This document shows, piece by piece, positions 1-11,020 of a DNA stretch of 64,000 bases. A program made the position numbers and the translations under genes. The notes beneath the pieces are model-generated. The model searched no databases. It saw nothing but the letters and a program-made list of their open reading frames with translations, and was not told where the DNA came from. Source of the stretch: Eunapius fragilis. Taxonomy: Eukaryota > Porifera > Demospongiae > Spongillida > Spongillidae. The stretch spans positions 2,518,663 through 2,582,662 of the forward strand of contig OY811972.1 of the NCBI GenBank assembly GCA_963681505.1. Direction: 5' to 3'. Each line of letters opens with the position of its first letter. Position 1 is the stretch's first letter.

Positions 1-823
1 TGCTCTATTTCATTTTAGAAATTTGCCAATTGTTATGGCCGCCGGAGTTGCACCTTCTGTCCATTTTTGTTTTCCTAATCGGGTGGCTTGCTTGTGTGTT
101 AAAAACACAAGCAGCCACAGCTGGCTCTTGGCTGTGCATGCAGCAACAATACCATGGCCGCCCGCCGCCCGGGATGCCTAACCGCATATATCGAGAGATC
201 AAAGCCCCTATTGCGTGCATGGGACGTGTGTACGTGTGTGCAGGGACCGCCATCATTGCATGCGTATGAATTACTAATGAGCATGCATTGTCACGTCGCT
301 CTAACATCAGCGCATTCCAGCGATAAATTTCATTTCGCGTATTCCAACATTACGCGGTTACTTTTTTTTTTATGTCCTCTTGAAGTGATTCAAGCAAGGT
401 TCGTCCCCGGGTGGATTCGAACAGGTGAGCCTGCATATTTAAGTACGTACGTACATACAGGGAGTGTGGTGCTTTGCTGGACGTCTTTACCACGCTCCGT
501 ATATATACCCCACGGTATATATCAGTTTTGGTATATTACTATAAATATGTATATCAAAAATGCATGCATGCTTTACTAAATTCCATGCAGGCTAGATTTG
601 TACTAATTAATATATTAAGCTTAGCAGCCTCATTTTTTATGAATGTAAGTATATACTTTAATGAGAGCTAGATATACTTTAATGAAAGCTAGGAAATACT
701 TTAATGAGAGCTGGGTAATTCAACCTCTCTGCATGCATGCTGGATATTTGTTATTCAGAACATTGTTAAAATATTATTACAGGTCTCATTTCTTAATTCC
801 CTCATAATTTTAAACCATATTTA
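1..823. other. Intergenic, no gene recognised
   Basis: I see no coding exon I can support here. An imperfect 22-bp repeat (about three copies of a unit containing atactttaatgagagct) lies at about 650-712. Around 397-422 there is a tRNA B-box-like string (ggttcgtcccc, and gttcgaatcc on the other strand), but no complete tRNA fold. It may be a fragment of a tRNA-derived SINE. Confidence 0.5.
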
Positions 824-2638
824 ATGGCAAAGTTTTATTCACCTGCCTACTACATCAGTTCAGCTACCAAAGATCACGTAGGAGGAGGAGGAGGCGGAGG
901 AGGAGGAGGAGGAGGAGGAGGAGGAGGAGGAGGAGGAGAAGGAGGAGGAGGAGGAGGAGGAGGAGGAGGAGGAGGAGGAGGAGGAGGAGGAGGAGGAGGA
1001 GGAGGAGGAGGAGGAGGAGGAGGAGGAGGAGGAGGAGGAGGAGGCGGAGGAAGAGGCGACACCAGCTCCACTAAACAAGGCACAAGAAGGAGAACTTGCT
1101 CCGAAACGCAAGAGGTACATTAGGGCGGTATAAATAATGATTACTTCATGACAAAATGCTGCACATACTGTGCTTTGCTTCAGTCAAATTTAAGTCCCCC
1201 CCCCCCCAAAAAAAAAAAAAAAAACTATGAACAATGCACACTGCAGGAAAAACCAACGATAAAGATAGTGCGACCTGCCACGTCTGATGGGACAAGACCC
1301 TTCTCTCCCCTGGTCATATCCATGTCCTTTGTACCACTGACAGAGTCACCTGATGTTGCAAACGTGAGTACAATTAAATGTTAATTTGTACTAATCGTCC
1401 TGCTAGCAAACAGCTGCCCATGTAGCTTTAGTTTCCAACATACTGTCTGCCTCTTCTATTAGGCTCCTGCAGGATATGATGCTGTGATCATCAGCCCAAC
1501 AAAGAGAAAGAGTGAAGCCGCTGTAGACAGTCCCATTATCACAGGGACACCTGAGGAAAATCGACCGAGGGCACAATCATTGGAGACCAAGGTACTCATC
1601 CACATCAGGAAAGAAATTGAAATTGGCTTCTATGGGCAAAACAATAACCTACCCGCCTTGAATTGATAGGGGGGTATAAAGAGGCCTTCAAGGCTGCCAG
1701 TTAAGACAGCTACGAGCAGTAAATCCAATGATGTCACTGTCACAGATGGGATTCGCCAGAGAAGCTCATCATATGGAAGCATGGTAAGCCAAAAGTACTA
1801 ACTCTATTGCACATGCAGTCATCAGTGGCATTAGAGAGTGGTGGCTAGTACCACAGTTATCATGTAGCTTTATACAAACTAGAAAAGAGCTACCAAGGAA
1901 CGTCCCAGCAGCAGTACTACAGCAACACAACAGAGTGCTGGGACTAGCAACAACACGCAAGCAACAATGAGACAAGTTAATTTCAAAACACGGAGTGGAA
2001 GAAAACATGCGTGAGAAACAGGGTGTGCTTTGATTTTATAGGACGTTGCCGTGTTGAAGCCCGTTAGGAAGTCCTCAAGTTTCACTGACCTTACCACACA
2101 TCAGAGAACATCAACATCAGAAAGCAAGGTGTGCACCTAACTTATGAAAAAAGATTCCAATTAAGGCAACTTAGTATACATAGTAGAACCCAGATATATA
2201 CGTTTGATATAGCTGAGCATGTAATGCAAGATGGTACCACATACACTACATGGAAGATAATCACAACCAATGATCAACATCACTTCTTTGCTCTAGATAC
2301 CCATAAGACCCAAAGTAGATTACCCCGGTCCTACAAATACAAGAAGCAGGTATGAATCGAGAGAGAAGCACAACGCAGACCCTGACAGTCGCCCGAGGAC
2401 TCACTCACTGGAGAGCAAGGTATCCATGGGAACAAATCACACACAATGCCAGGGTCACCATTTGCTTCTCTGCTAGGTGAGGCCAGTACGGCCTTCAAGG
2501 CTGCCTGTTAGAACAATGAAAGCTATTGATTCCACAGAGGTAAATAGTGCTGTGTTCATCTTTTGATATATGCTCATGGCGACATTTAGACAATTACTTT
2601 GGTCCCCCCCCACCCCACACACATACACAAGTACACCC

Positions 2639-2685
<47 letters not shown>

Positions 2686-3765
2686 TGCCACATGGGCCCT
2701 CCTTCCTCAATACAGAAGTATGGGCCCGTTCTTATATTTGAAACAACACACATACTTAGGGGCAGGCCAGTTATACTCTTAAGGGCAGGCAAGTTAGTGC
2801 ATACATACTTAAGGGCAGGCCAGTTAGTGCGCACATAATAGAAATCATAACCAATAAAAGCTTCAAATGCATGGAGATGAATATATGGTCATCAAAATAT
2901 TGATCCCTTAGTTACCAGTACCAATATTTCCACCAAAGGGCTGCTATTGGTTAAATTCAGATATGCCCTAAGGGGCCAATATGTCTGTCTCTGTGAGGCA
3001 AATTATGCTAGTGGGTCCCCATAGCATAAAGGTACCCTTTTTCCTCCCCCCCCCCCCCCCCCCCCCTCCCAACAGAGTGCTGGAAAACCAAAAGCCAAGC
3101 AAAGCACCAACACTGCACACAACGGCAGTGTCCAAGTAACAAATACGGCTGCTGTTCCCCCTCCCCCTTTCCCCACACATACCACTCCCCCTCACTGTCC
3201 CCAGACCCAGCACCATCCGTGTCGCACAGCAGAGGTGGTCACCAGGGGACAGCCCTCACCTGCGGTAGAGCAGGTTGGGGGTGTCCATGGAGCAGAAAAG
3301 CATAATGGGAAAGACCACCCGTTGCCTAGGGAAACGGAGGATAACCTTTGCCCCGCCCTCTCCCCCTCCCCCTCCAACCCCCATACCAACGGTGTCAGAA
3401 AAACACAGGAAGGTTTCAAGACCGCGGGCAGACATGTAACCACGCCTCCCAGCAGGTGGGTAGACACGCCCACAGGCAGAGCAGTACACCACAATGTGAC
3501 CGTGCTCCAAGAGCTGCTGGAGGAAGCAACCGCCGAGGGCCCGGCCGACCAGGGTGCAGAACCCAATGCGACCCCCGGCCACTGCGGGGGGCCAGCCATC
3601 CCAGACCGCAGGGGGCCCACTCGTATCAGAGGACACGTTCCAGACATAGTAATATGGAATGCGGACGGTATCGTCACGGAGAGGATTGTGAGCAAGGCAG
3701 GAGGAGTGTTAACGTCACAGGACAGCTGCAATGACATATTGGAGGACATGACAACCAAAATGTGA
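824..3765 (+). CDS. Disordered multi-exon protein with duplicated phase-0 exons
   Basis: The function is not recognised. Eight exons join cleanly: 824-1114, 1247-1363, 1463-1591, 1682-1783, 2042-2128, 2297-2419, 2477-2539 and 3076-3765 (stop), about 533 aa. Every intron is phase 0 with GT and AG ends. Exons 3, 5 and 6 end in RAQSLETK, RTSTSESK and RTHSLESK. Exons 4 and 7 share RPSRLPV(K/R)T. The exon pairs 3+4 and 6+7 therefore look like an internal duplication. The product is rich in Ser, Pro, Arg and Thr, and I see no membrane segment or known domain. The last exon carries a more ordered C-terminus (about residues 460-533, around VTVLQELLEEATAEG and DIVIWNADG). The first exon is the weakest part, because most of it is a GGA microsatellite that would encode a long polyglycine run, and the true start may lie upstream. 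The gene is tail to tail with the sulfotransferase. Confidence 0.6.
881..1054 (+). repeat. (GGA)n microsatellite
   Basis: This is a nearly pure GGA tract of about 170 bp with a few GGC and GAA interruptions. It lies inside the proposed first exon above, where it would encode about 56 glycines. It is also a long purine mirror tract, the type of sequence that can form triplex or quadruplex DNA. Confidence 0.95.
2540..3075. repeat. Low-complexity intron: (CA)n and poly-C
   Basis: The last intron of the 824-3765 gene holds a (CA)n run at about 2646-2684. It also has three copies of a short unit containing cttaagggcaggc at about 2755-2828 and a C homopolymer of about 20 bases at 3046-3066. Confidence 0.85.
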
Positions 3766-3982
3766 ACACATTTTTCTCTTTGATAAAAAGAATTTAACAA
3801 CCCATTCCTGGAGTGATGACAAGTTGCATATAGTCATTCGCGTTTCACATGCTCAGCATGGTGACACACATCAGACTAACGCAGCGCACATATATACATA
3901 CACACGCACACGCACACACACACACATGCACAAGTATCATTGCCAAATTTTTTTTTTTTATCCGCTAAGAAATATACCTTCT

Positions 3983-5197
3983 TCAGGTGCTGGTACTGTT
4001 CAGATAATCCCTAATGTCGCACCTGCCCAGTTGGCCTGCACCGTCCAACAGGTCCACCGCCGCCTGCACCTCAGAGAGCACAAAGCCGCACTGCTCTGCC
4101 GTGAAGTGCTCAAATGCGTCGCGGTGCGCGCGGTAGAACACGGTGTAACCCGCCTCTACCAGCCGTCCCAATTCTTGCTCCTTATAGGGCTGCTGGAGGA
4201 AGTCCAACATGCGAACGAGCACCTCCAGAGGGTGCGACTTCAACTCCTCGTACTTCACGATCAGGACGCTGTGACCTGAGTTGTGGATGGTGTACGACTC
4301 TATCATGGTTCTCCACTCCCGACCTTTGACCCTTACAAAGTCGTTCCACTCCGAGTTGTTGCCGAACCACGCCTTCCCCACGTGGCCCGTGTGGCTGTCC
4401 AGTTCCTTCTCCGTCCCGATTCTGTTCCACTCCGATACGAGCGCATGGAATGGATTCCGAATGAGGAGGATTGCTGACTGGAAAAGTGGGATATTCTCCG
4501 GTTTTCCATACTGGTCCATGTACGGGTGGAACCGGAGATACTTGCCGCCCGTCCACCTTGGCAGCGGGTCGTGAGTTTTCACGACGAGCACCGCACCGCT
4601 CCGAATACTTTCTCCGGGATGGTCCGCTACGCGTAGAGCCTTGTCGCAGTATATCCCGCCCGTGCACACGCCCGTGGCTCTCTGCAGCAGCCCGCGCACC
4701 CACGTGTTCCCCGAACCAGGAAAGCTCGCCAGAGCCACGGGAGCTCTCCCCGTCCCGTTCATAAAACGACAGCTAGCCGTCTCCTTCCTCACCGACGATC
4801 GCTTGAGACAGTAGGCAAAGTGTTTCTGGTCCTCACGCGAAAGGTACTCGTAGCAAAGGGTGTCCGCGCACTCCCGGTTATCCTGGCGCGGACTATCCCC
4901 CCGCAGGTAGTTCCATTTGGCCGACGACATGTTCTTCTTCATGTCTAGTATGAGGGACTTGAGGAGTTCGCGCTTGCCTCCGTCGGCGTGTCCCCAACGC
5001 GCCTCGGTAACGCGAGGTGACCCAGCAGTAGAGGGCAGCACGCGAAGCGGGACCGACTGATAGTGCGCTTCATTTGGCGTACCTGTTCGAGCGTCTGGCC
5101 TTAGCGTTAGAAATATTACGAGTGCAATACCAAGGATAAGGTTAGATATAAGACAGATGCCTAGTCTGGCGTAAAACTTCATCTCCAGAAGTCCCAA
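3983..5197 (-). CDS. WSCD-like Golgi sulfotransferase, no WSC domain
   Basis: This is a single-exon 404-aa protein. A short cytoplasmic N-terminus is followed by one hydrophobic segment (about residues 13-32), which makes a type II Golgi signal anchor. The catalytic region has the PAPS 5'-phosphosulfate loop LASFPGSGNTWVR (about 156-168) followed by an ATGVCTGGIYCD block. The 3'-phosphate motif is RNPFHALVSEWNR (about 247-259). These motifs and their order match the sulfotransferase half of WSCD1/WSCD2, which are known to sulfate sialic acid. The two WSC domains of the vertebrate proteins are absent; a short Cys-containing stem (about 105-145) stands in their place. The acceptor sugar in this organism cannot be read from the sequence. 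Met6 (5182) is an alternative start. The gene is convergent with the gene ending at 3765. Confidence 0.85.
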   Translation of the reverse strand: MGLLEMKFYARLGICLISNLILGIALVIFLTLRPDARTGTPNEAHYQSVPLRVLPSTAGSPRVTEARWGHADGGKRELLKSLILDMKKNMSSAKWNYLRGDSPRQDNRECADTLCYEYLSREDQKHFAYCLKRSSVRKETASCRFMNGTGRAPVALASFPGSGNTWVRGLLQRATGVCTGGIYCDKALRVADHPGESIRSGAVLVVKTHDPLPRWTGGKYLRFHPYMDQYGKPENIPLFQSAILLIRNPFHALVSEWNRIGTEKELDSHTGHVGKAWFGNNSEWNDFVRVKGREWRTMIESYTIHNSGHSVLIVKYEELKSHPLEVLVRMLDFLQQPYKEQELGRLVEAGYTVFYRAHRDAFEHFTAEQCGFVLSEVQAAVDLLDGAGQLGRCDIRDYLNSTST

Positions 5198-5325
5198 CGC
5201 GACATCCCGTCGAGAGAGGGGGAGTGCTTCTCGTACCCAGTCTCAAGGGCGGTTCTAGTCTCGTACCCAGGTGTAAACCTGACGGGTCAGCCATCCATAT
5301 CCTGAGCTTGAATATTGAATTGCAC

Positions 5326-5359
5326 CATAGATATTATACTTAAGAGTATAATATCTATG
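5326..5359. repeat. Perfect 15-bp palindrome with 4-nt loop
   Basis: The arms catagatattatact and agtataatatctatg flank the loop taag. It lies between the sulfotransferase promoter and the 21-bp satellite. It is not followed by a T-run. Confidence 0.85.
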
Positions 5360-5577
5360 ATTGCACAGCGATAACATGAGCTGTTAAACCTACAATTGAT
5401 TAGTATATGCATCATTACAACGTGTTCATTCCTAATTGGGTTAATTACAACATCTCCTGAATCTAATATCACTAGATGCACTATTTTTTTTGTCAATGCA
5501 GCCAGCGTTACATTGATCAGACATTGAACACTATTGCATCGCTGCGTGTTGCATGGACTAAGCCACAAAACAAACTG

Positions 5578-7276
5578 CATGTGGCCACTGTGATCATACA
5601 TGTGGCCACTGTGATCATACATGTGGCCACTGTGATCATACATGTGGCCACTGTGATCATACATGTGGCCACTGTGATCATACATGTGGCCACTGTGATC
5701 ATACATGTGGCCACTGTGATCATACATGTGGCCACTGTGATCATACATGTGGCCACTGATCATACATGTGGCCACTGTGATCATACATGTGGCCACTGTG
5801 ATCATACATGTGGCCACTGTGATCATACATGTGGCCACTGTGAACATACATGTGGCCACTGTGATCATACATGTGGCCACTGTGAACATACATGTGGCCA
5901 CTGTGATCATACATGTGGCCACTGTGATCATACATGTGGCCACTGTGATCATACATGTGGCCACTGTGAACATACATGTGGCCACTGTGATCATACATGT
6001 GGCCACTGTGATCATACATGTGGCCACTGTGATCATACATGTGGCCACTGTGATCATACATGTGGCCACTGTGATCATACATGTGGCCACTGTGATCATA
6101 CATGTGGCCACTGTGATCATACATGTGGCCACTGTGATCATACATGTGGCCACTGTGATCATACATGTGGCCACTGTGATCATACATGTGGCCACTGTGA
6201 TCATACATGTGGCCACTGTGATCATACATGTGGCCACTGTGATCATACATGTGGCCACTGTGATCATACATGTGGCCACTGTGATCATACATGTGGCCAC
6301 TGTGATCATACATGTGGCCACTGTGATCATACATGTGGCCACTGTGATCATACATGTGGCCACTGTGACCATACATGTGGCCACTGTGATCATACATGTG
6401 GCCACTGTGGTCATACATGTGGCCACTGTGATCATACATGTGGCCACTGTGATCATACATGTGGCCACTGTGATCATACATGTGGCCACTGTGATCATAC
6501 ATGTGGCCACTGTGATCATACATGTGGCCACTGTGATCATACATGTGGCCACTGTGATCATACATGTGGCCACTGTGATCATACATGTGGCCACTGTGAT
6601 CATACATGTGGCCACTGTGATCATACATGTGGCCACTGTGATCATACATGTGGCCACTGTGATCATACATGTGGCCACTGTGATCATACATGTGGCCACT
6701 GTGATCATACATGTGGCCACTGTGATCATACATGTGGCCACTGTGATCATACATGTGGCCACTGTGATCATACATGTGGCCACTGTGATCATACATGTGG
6801 CCACTGTGATCATACATGTGGCCACTGTGATCATACATGTGGCCACTGTGATCATACATGTGGCCACTGTGATCATACATGTGGCCACTGTGATCATACA
6901 TGTGGCCACTGTGATCATACATGTGGCCACTGTGATCATACATGTGGCCACTGTGATCATACATGTGGCCACTGTGATCATACATGTGGCCACTGTGATC
7001 ATACATGTGGCCACTGTGATCATACATGTGGCCACTGTGATCATACATGTGGCCACTGTGATCATACATGTGGCCACTGTGATCATACATGTGGCCACTG
7101 TGATCATACATGTGGCCACTGTGATCATACATGTGGCCACTGTGATCATACATGTGGCCACTGTGACCATACATGTGGCCACTGTGATCATACATGTGGC
7201 CACTGTGATCATACATGTGGCCACTGTGATCATACATGTGGCCACTGTGATCATACATGTGGCCACTGTGATCATA
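5578..7276. repeat. 21-bp satellite, about 81 copies
   Basis: The unit is catgtggccactgtgatcat plus a final a. It contains three palindromes: acatgt (across the junction), gtggccac and tgatca. The array is almost uniform. I find only about six substituted units (gaaca three times, gacca twice, ggtca once) and one unit with a 2-bp deletion near 5753. Because 21 is a multiple of three, two frames on each strand stay open (for example repeated HTCGHCD on + and MITVATC on -). The array does not look like a gene. Confidence 0.97.
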
Positions 7277-8533
7277 CTTTTTGGATAACTCCGTGATGGA
7301 GCTGGCGCCTTCTGTTATAATATGATAGCTGGATTTTGGCCTTGTCACTTTTACAGGGCCTGCCATCTCTGTTTCACGCACATATTTCCATTTCAGGGGA
7401 AATGGCACTGTTTGCCTTGCATGGCATATCAGTTAGGAGAATGCAAAAACGTGACAGGCTTATGCATGCATATCTAAATACACGTGATCTAGCTATATAG
7501 AATGGTAATTATGGTATAGCGCCACGTGATCTTGACACAGCCGTATATAGATTGCTTATTGCTCTTCGTTAGCCTGCCCTGGTAAATATATTTTGACAAA
7601 CATGTCACGCCCGTTCAGCAGATTATTCTTGACTATAAAAAGCAGCTCCACATACGAAGAGAAGCATCGACTGAAACCAGTTAGAAGTGACGTCAGCGTC
7701 TTTTAATTGCTGGGAACTTTTGCGAGCAAGAACCGCACGTTATCTGCCACGCACCGCGATCCGGTACCTCAAGCAAGTAACCCACTATACGCCAGCTATA
7801 CCTTCTTTCACTTCAATAATACATAGGAAGAAAAAAAAGAATAGTATTGGTACGGAATCGAACTCATGCCATCTCACCAACACGCGGCTCTGGACCAAAC
7901 CTCTCCACCACCAAGTGTTGAAACATAATTTAAAACAACTTCAGCTCCTTCGGTTACTATTATCCCAGACGGATGGCAGTATTGTAAAAGAATGTTGTGA
8001 TCTAATTTCCCGTTCGCTCCTCCTGCAGCTATATTATATCCCATTTTTGAAAACCAAAACTGCATGAACCCACGAATACTTCTTCATGCATGCATTATGT
8101 TAATCACACACCTCTTTCATTGCTTATTTTTTACTCTAGTAAGTACACATGTAGTATAATGACTACATTCAATGCACGTATAACCTCACATTCAAACAGC
8201 TTTATTATTTCCAAGCAGGCAGTTAATACGTACCAGCAGCTGTATATCTCGATCCGTTGAGCGCGCGGTGTGCCAGGATTACTCACTTCGTGGTTTTGGG
8301 TATCAGACTATTACCCAGTATGCATTAATACATTAGTGTCCGTATATGCTATTGATCGCATCATGCCGTGGTTTTAAAAGATCATAGCAAAGGACACATA
8401 GTTCAATACAGTACATTCAGCCACGCGCCGATTAACGTAAGCTAACCGACAAGCTCTTGCAGATTTACCTACCCCTATATACAACAGCTCCATGAATTCA
8501 TGTGCATGCATCGATGAATCGATCGACTAACGA
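7277..8533. other. Intergenic, no gene recognised
   Basis: This is AT-rich intergenic DNA. Short ORFs occur but none has a motif, splice support or a homolog I recognise. A tRNA-like element is listed separately. Confidence 0.5.
7843..7912 (-). repeat. tRNA-like sequence, possible SINE head
   Basis: On the minus strand an A-box-like TGGTCCAGAGCCG (7885-7897) is followed by a B-box-like GAGTTCGATTCC (7854-7865). A T-run follows at about 7829-7838. The T-stem does not pair properly, so this is not a functional tRNA gene. A tRNA-derived SINE head or tRNA pseudogene is the better reading. Confidence 0.35.
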
Positions 8534-8980
8534 TCAAACCATTTGGCTGGCATCACAGCGTTGCATTTTCACCTGGCCTTGAACGAGTTCTAGTCTGTAA
8601 GCTCTTCCATGTACCTCCTCGAACTCGTCTGGAAGAACTCTGTCGTCAATGCGAAGACGCGGGAGCGTCTTGTGTCCGGTTTCAATGTTCACTAGGGGAA
8701 TCGGTGCGTGCTTGCGCGGTTCGGCCTCCTTGTCCACCACGAATTCTCGGTAGTGGAACTGATGTCCCCCCGTGCTCTCAGGGGGAGGGCTGAACACACC
8801 AGCGAACATCCACGCGTTCCACTCGTCCTTCAGCTTCAGGCGAACCCACTCCACCTCGCCCAAGGAATTGCACGTTAGCCCGGTCACATCCTTCTTCAGT
8901 TTATCCACCTCGTCAATGTACTTTATCTTATGGGCCTTCTTGTCTTCTTGAATGATCTCGTCCACTGTTATCCAAGTCAT
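8534..8980 (-). CDS. Small duplicated gene, copy 1 (unknown function)
   Basis: This is an intronless 148-aa protein, mostly hydrophilic, with no signal peptide or membrane segment. It starts MTWITVDEIIQEDKK. A charged, possibly helical N-terminal third is followed by a conserved centre (LKDEWNAWMFAGVFSPPPE, then HQFHYREFVVDKEAEPRKH) and a C-terminal half with LPRLRIDDRVLPDEFEEVHG. I do not recognise a domain. A paralog at 10250-10702 is nearly identical through the centre and C-terminus, which argues that both are expressed, constrained genes. The start is supported by the paralog and by a TATATAAG box about 70 bp upstream at 9051-9058. Confidence 0.8.
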   Translation of the reverse strand: MTWITVDEIIQEDKKAHKIKYIDEVDKLKKDVTGLTCNSLGEVEWVRLKLKDEWNAWMFAGVFSPPPESTGGHQFHYREFVVDKEAEPRKHAPIPLVNIETGHKTLPRLRIDDRVLPDEFEEVHGRAYRLELVQGQVKMQRCDASQMV

Positions 8981-10249
8981 TCTGAGCCAGCTAGCTTATA
9001 CTGTTACATATATATACACCGATGCGATTTGGAAACTTAGTCGTCCCGCCCTTATATATCCACCCTGCAATGCGTTGCACTTGATCCCCTGTGAACCGAT
9101 GCCATTGTACGACTGCACTGAATCTATACACAGTAATCCTCTTAATCGACTCCTTTAGACCTGCCATACATGCAATACAGGTCATGCGCAGCGGCGTAGT
9201 CATCGGATCAGGTCCATGTACTTTGCTTTGATTCCTCGTATTCCTATTTAGTAATACACAGTGCAATTTCACTTGTAATATTACTTAATATGCCAGAATT
9301 AATTCAGCGCGTCGCCGAAAAGTTAAAATTGTTATGGTGATAACACATTGACCCGTTACGGCCGGATGGCCCGGTGCATAGCCGAATTTGGTAACGAGAT
9401 TGTGCATGTAACCACGCCTCCTTTGAACGCAAAAAGGTTATAATCCGATACTTGCATATTGGTTCCCGTACATTGTATGTAAGCGTATAATTCCATTCCA
9501 ATCATTGTTACATTTATATATACCAAAAGCTGCTGAGATAAGAGTATCTCATTCATATAAATGGAAGTGCATAGAAGATGATGTAGTATTACTTCATTTT
9601 CAAGGACGCGTTGTACAATTACTATTAATGTTGTAACACTTGATCTGATGTAGGATAACGTTACATATGCCATTCAAACACTCACACCGCATTACAGTGC
9701 AAAGCACACTCCATACTAATTGGTCTCTGACAACTACCAAAGTGAGTGTTGTATATGCTATAGTTCCAGATGTTACGTTTAAAGAAAAGATGAAACCATG
9801 CAGTATAATAGCCGTGTTGCAGAATACGATGACTCAGAAGTGATCGAGTAAAGCTAATGTTAATGACCAAAATGCAACAAAAAAAGCATTTATAGTTAGC
9901 CACCAGTACTCTTTGGAGTTTGATAGTTTGGATAATAATAATCATGTTATGTTTGGTATCAGTAGTGATGCATGGAATGAGTGGTAGGAAATCACAGTGT
10001 TAGTCCAAACGTAAGTGATCATGAGTGACTAGCTATTTTATGAATTTTTTAGATCGTCAGCCATAGAACTTTGTTCGCTTTTATATCAGTATACATGCAG
10101 TAGTTTATTAACATTCAGAATAAAAGTCATTCGCACAATTGTCACCGCGTACGGGCAATGATCACAAAGCTATACAAACGTGCATGCATGCATGCTGATT
10201 CTCAGCTAGTATTCAATATAACCTCACCACGCACCCAATTGACTGACTA
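8981..10249. other. Spacer between the duplicated genes
   Basis: The first ~200 bp upstream of copy 1 resemble the upstream region of copy 2 (for example the cttatatatc box and a 'taatcgactcctttag'-like string). The rest holds no gene I can support. Confidence 0.55.
9051..9058 (-). promoter_or_regulatory. TATA box of duplicated gene copy 1
   Basis: TATATAAG on the minus strand is followed upstream by a GGGCGGGA-type GC box. It lies about 70 bp before the ATG at 8980, and the same box is conserved in copy 2. Confidence 0.6.
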
Positions 10250-10702
10250 TCAAACCATTTGGCTGGCGTCACAGCGTTGCATTTTCACCTGGCCTTGAAC
10301 GATTTCTAGTCTGTAAGGCCTTCCGTGGACCTCCTCGAACTCGTCTGGAAGAACCCTGTCGTCAATGCGAAGACGCGGGAGCGGCTTGTGTTTGGTTTCG
10401 ATGTTCACTAAGGGAATCGGTGCGTGCTTGCGAGGTTCGGCCTCCTTGTCCACCACGAATTCTCGGTAGTGGAACTGATGTCCCCCGGTGCTCTCAGGGG
10501 GAGGGCTGAACACACCAGCGAACATCCACACGTTCCATTCATCTTTCAGCTTCAGGCGAACCCACACCGCCTCGTCCACGGAATTGCACGTTAGCCCGGT
10601 CACATCTTTCTTGAATTTCTCCACTTCATCTAGGTACTTTATCTTATGCAATAGGGCCTTCTTGTCTTCTTCAATGATCTCCTCCACTGTTATCCACGTC
10701 AT
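10250..10702 (-). CDS. Small duplicated gene, copy 2 (unknown function)
   Basis: This is the paralog of the gene at 8534-8980, in the same orientation about 1.3 kb upstream. It is intronless and 150 aa, differing at roughly one residue in eight. Differences cluster in the N-terminal helix region (DEIIQEDKKAHKIKYIDEV versus EEIIEEDKKALLHKIKYLDEV). The centre and C-terminus are almost unchanged. An in-frame ATG at 10765 exists, but it lies upstream of the conserved TATA box at 10754-10761. The ATG at 10702, which aligns with the start of copy 1, is therefore preferred. The function is unknown. Confidence 0.8.
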   Translation of the reverse strand: MTWITVEEIIEEDKKALLHKIKYLDEVEKFKKDVTGLTCNSVDEAVWVRLKLKDEWNVWMFAGVFSPPPESTGGHQFHYREFVVDKEAEPRKHAPIPLVNIETKHKPLPRLRIDDRVLPDEFEEVHGRPYRLEIVQGQVKMQRCDASQMV

Positions 10703-10753
10703 CCTGAGCCAATATATAATACTGTTATGTGCATGCGCTTTTAATAACCGGCG

Positions 10754-10761
10754 CTTATATA
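10754..10761 (-). promoter_or_regulatory. TATA box of duplicated gene copy 2
   Basis: TATATAAG on the minus strand lies about 52 bp before the ATG at 10702, at a position equivalent to the TATA box of copy 1. Confidence 0.6.
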
Positions 10762-10852
10762 TCATCTTGTAAACCCCGGTGCACTGATGTCATTGTACGA
10801 CTGCACCGAATCTGTATAGTAATCCAGTTAACCGAGTCCTTTAGGTCGTGCG

Positions 10853-11020
10853 TGCCTAATAACAGCCTTTCGGCGTAACGCAGTCCACCGGCCTTGCAAA
10901 AATAGAAAATATCGTCATCTTTAGTTCCGTTACGTGACGGGAATATCCGGACGGCCTGATTTTGTATAACCGGACGACATATGATGCTTCCTTTGGACGC
11001 CGAAAGGCTGTTATTAGGCA
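10853..11020. mobile_element. MITE with 23-bp perfect inverted repeats
   Basis: The left arm 10853-10875 (tgcctaataacagcctttcg...) is the exact reverse complement of the right arm 10998-11020. The 168-bp unit has no coding capacity of its own. It sits just upstream of duplicated gene copy 2 and is absent upstream of copy 1, so it inserted after or independently of the duplication. Confidence 0.8.

Noticed and set aside
824..1123. Polyglycine protein as an independent gene
   Set aside because: It is a GGA microsatellite. It is retained only as a possible first exon because its donor phase fits the next exon.
5578..7276. CRISPR-like array
   Set aside because: Repeats are directly head to tail with no spacers, and the surroundings are eukaryotic. 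The same applies to all other arrays in the window.
5287..7408. Long open frames on both strands with MITVATC, YDHSGHM or HTCGHCD repeats
   Set aside because: They follow from the 21-bp period. The CGHC and C/H-rich look is chance, several frames are open at once, and one 2-bp deletion breaks frames with no sign of constraint.
7843..7912. Functional tRNA gene
   Set aside because: A- and B-box-like strings are present, but the T-stem and acceptor stem do not pair, so it is listed only as a possible SINE head.
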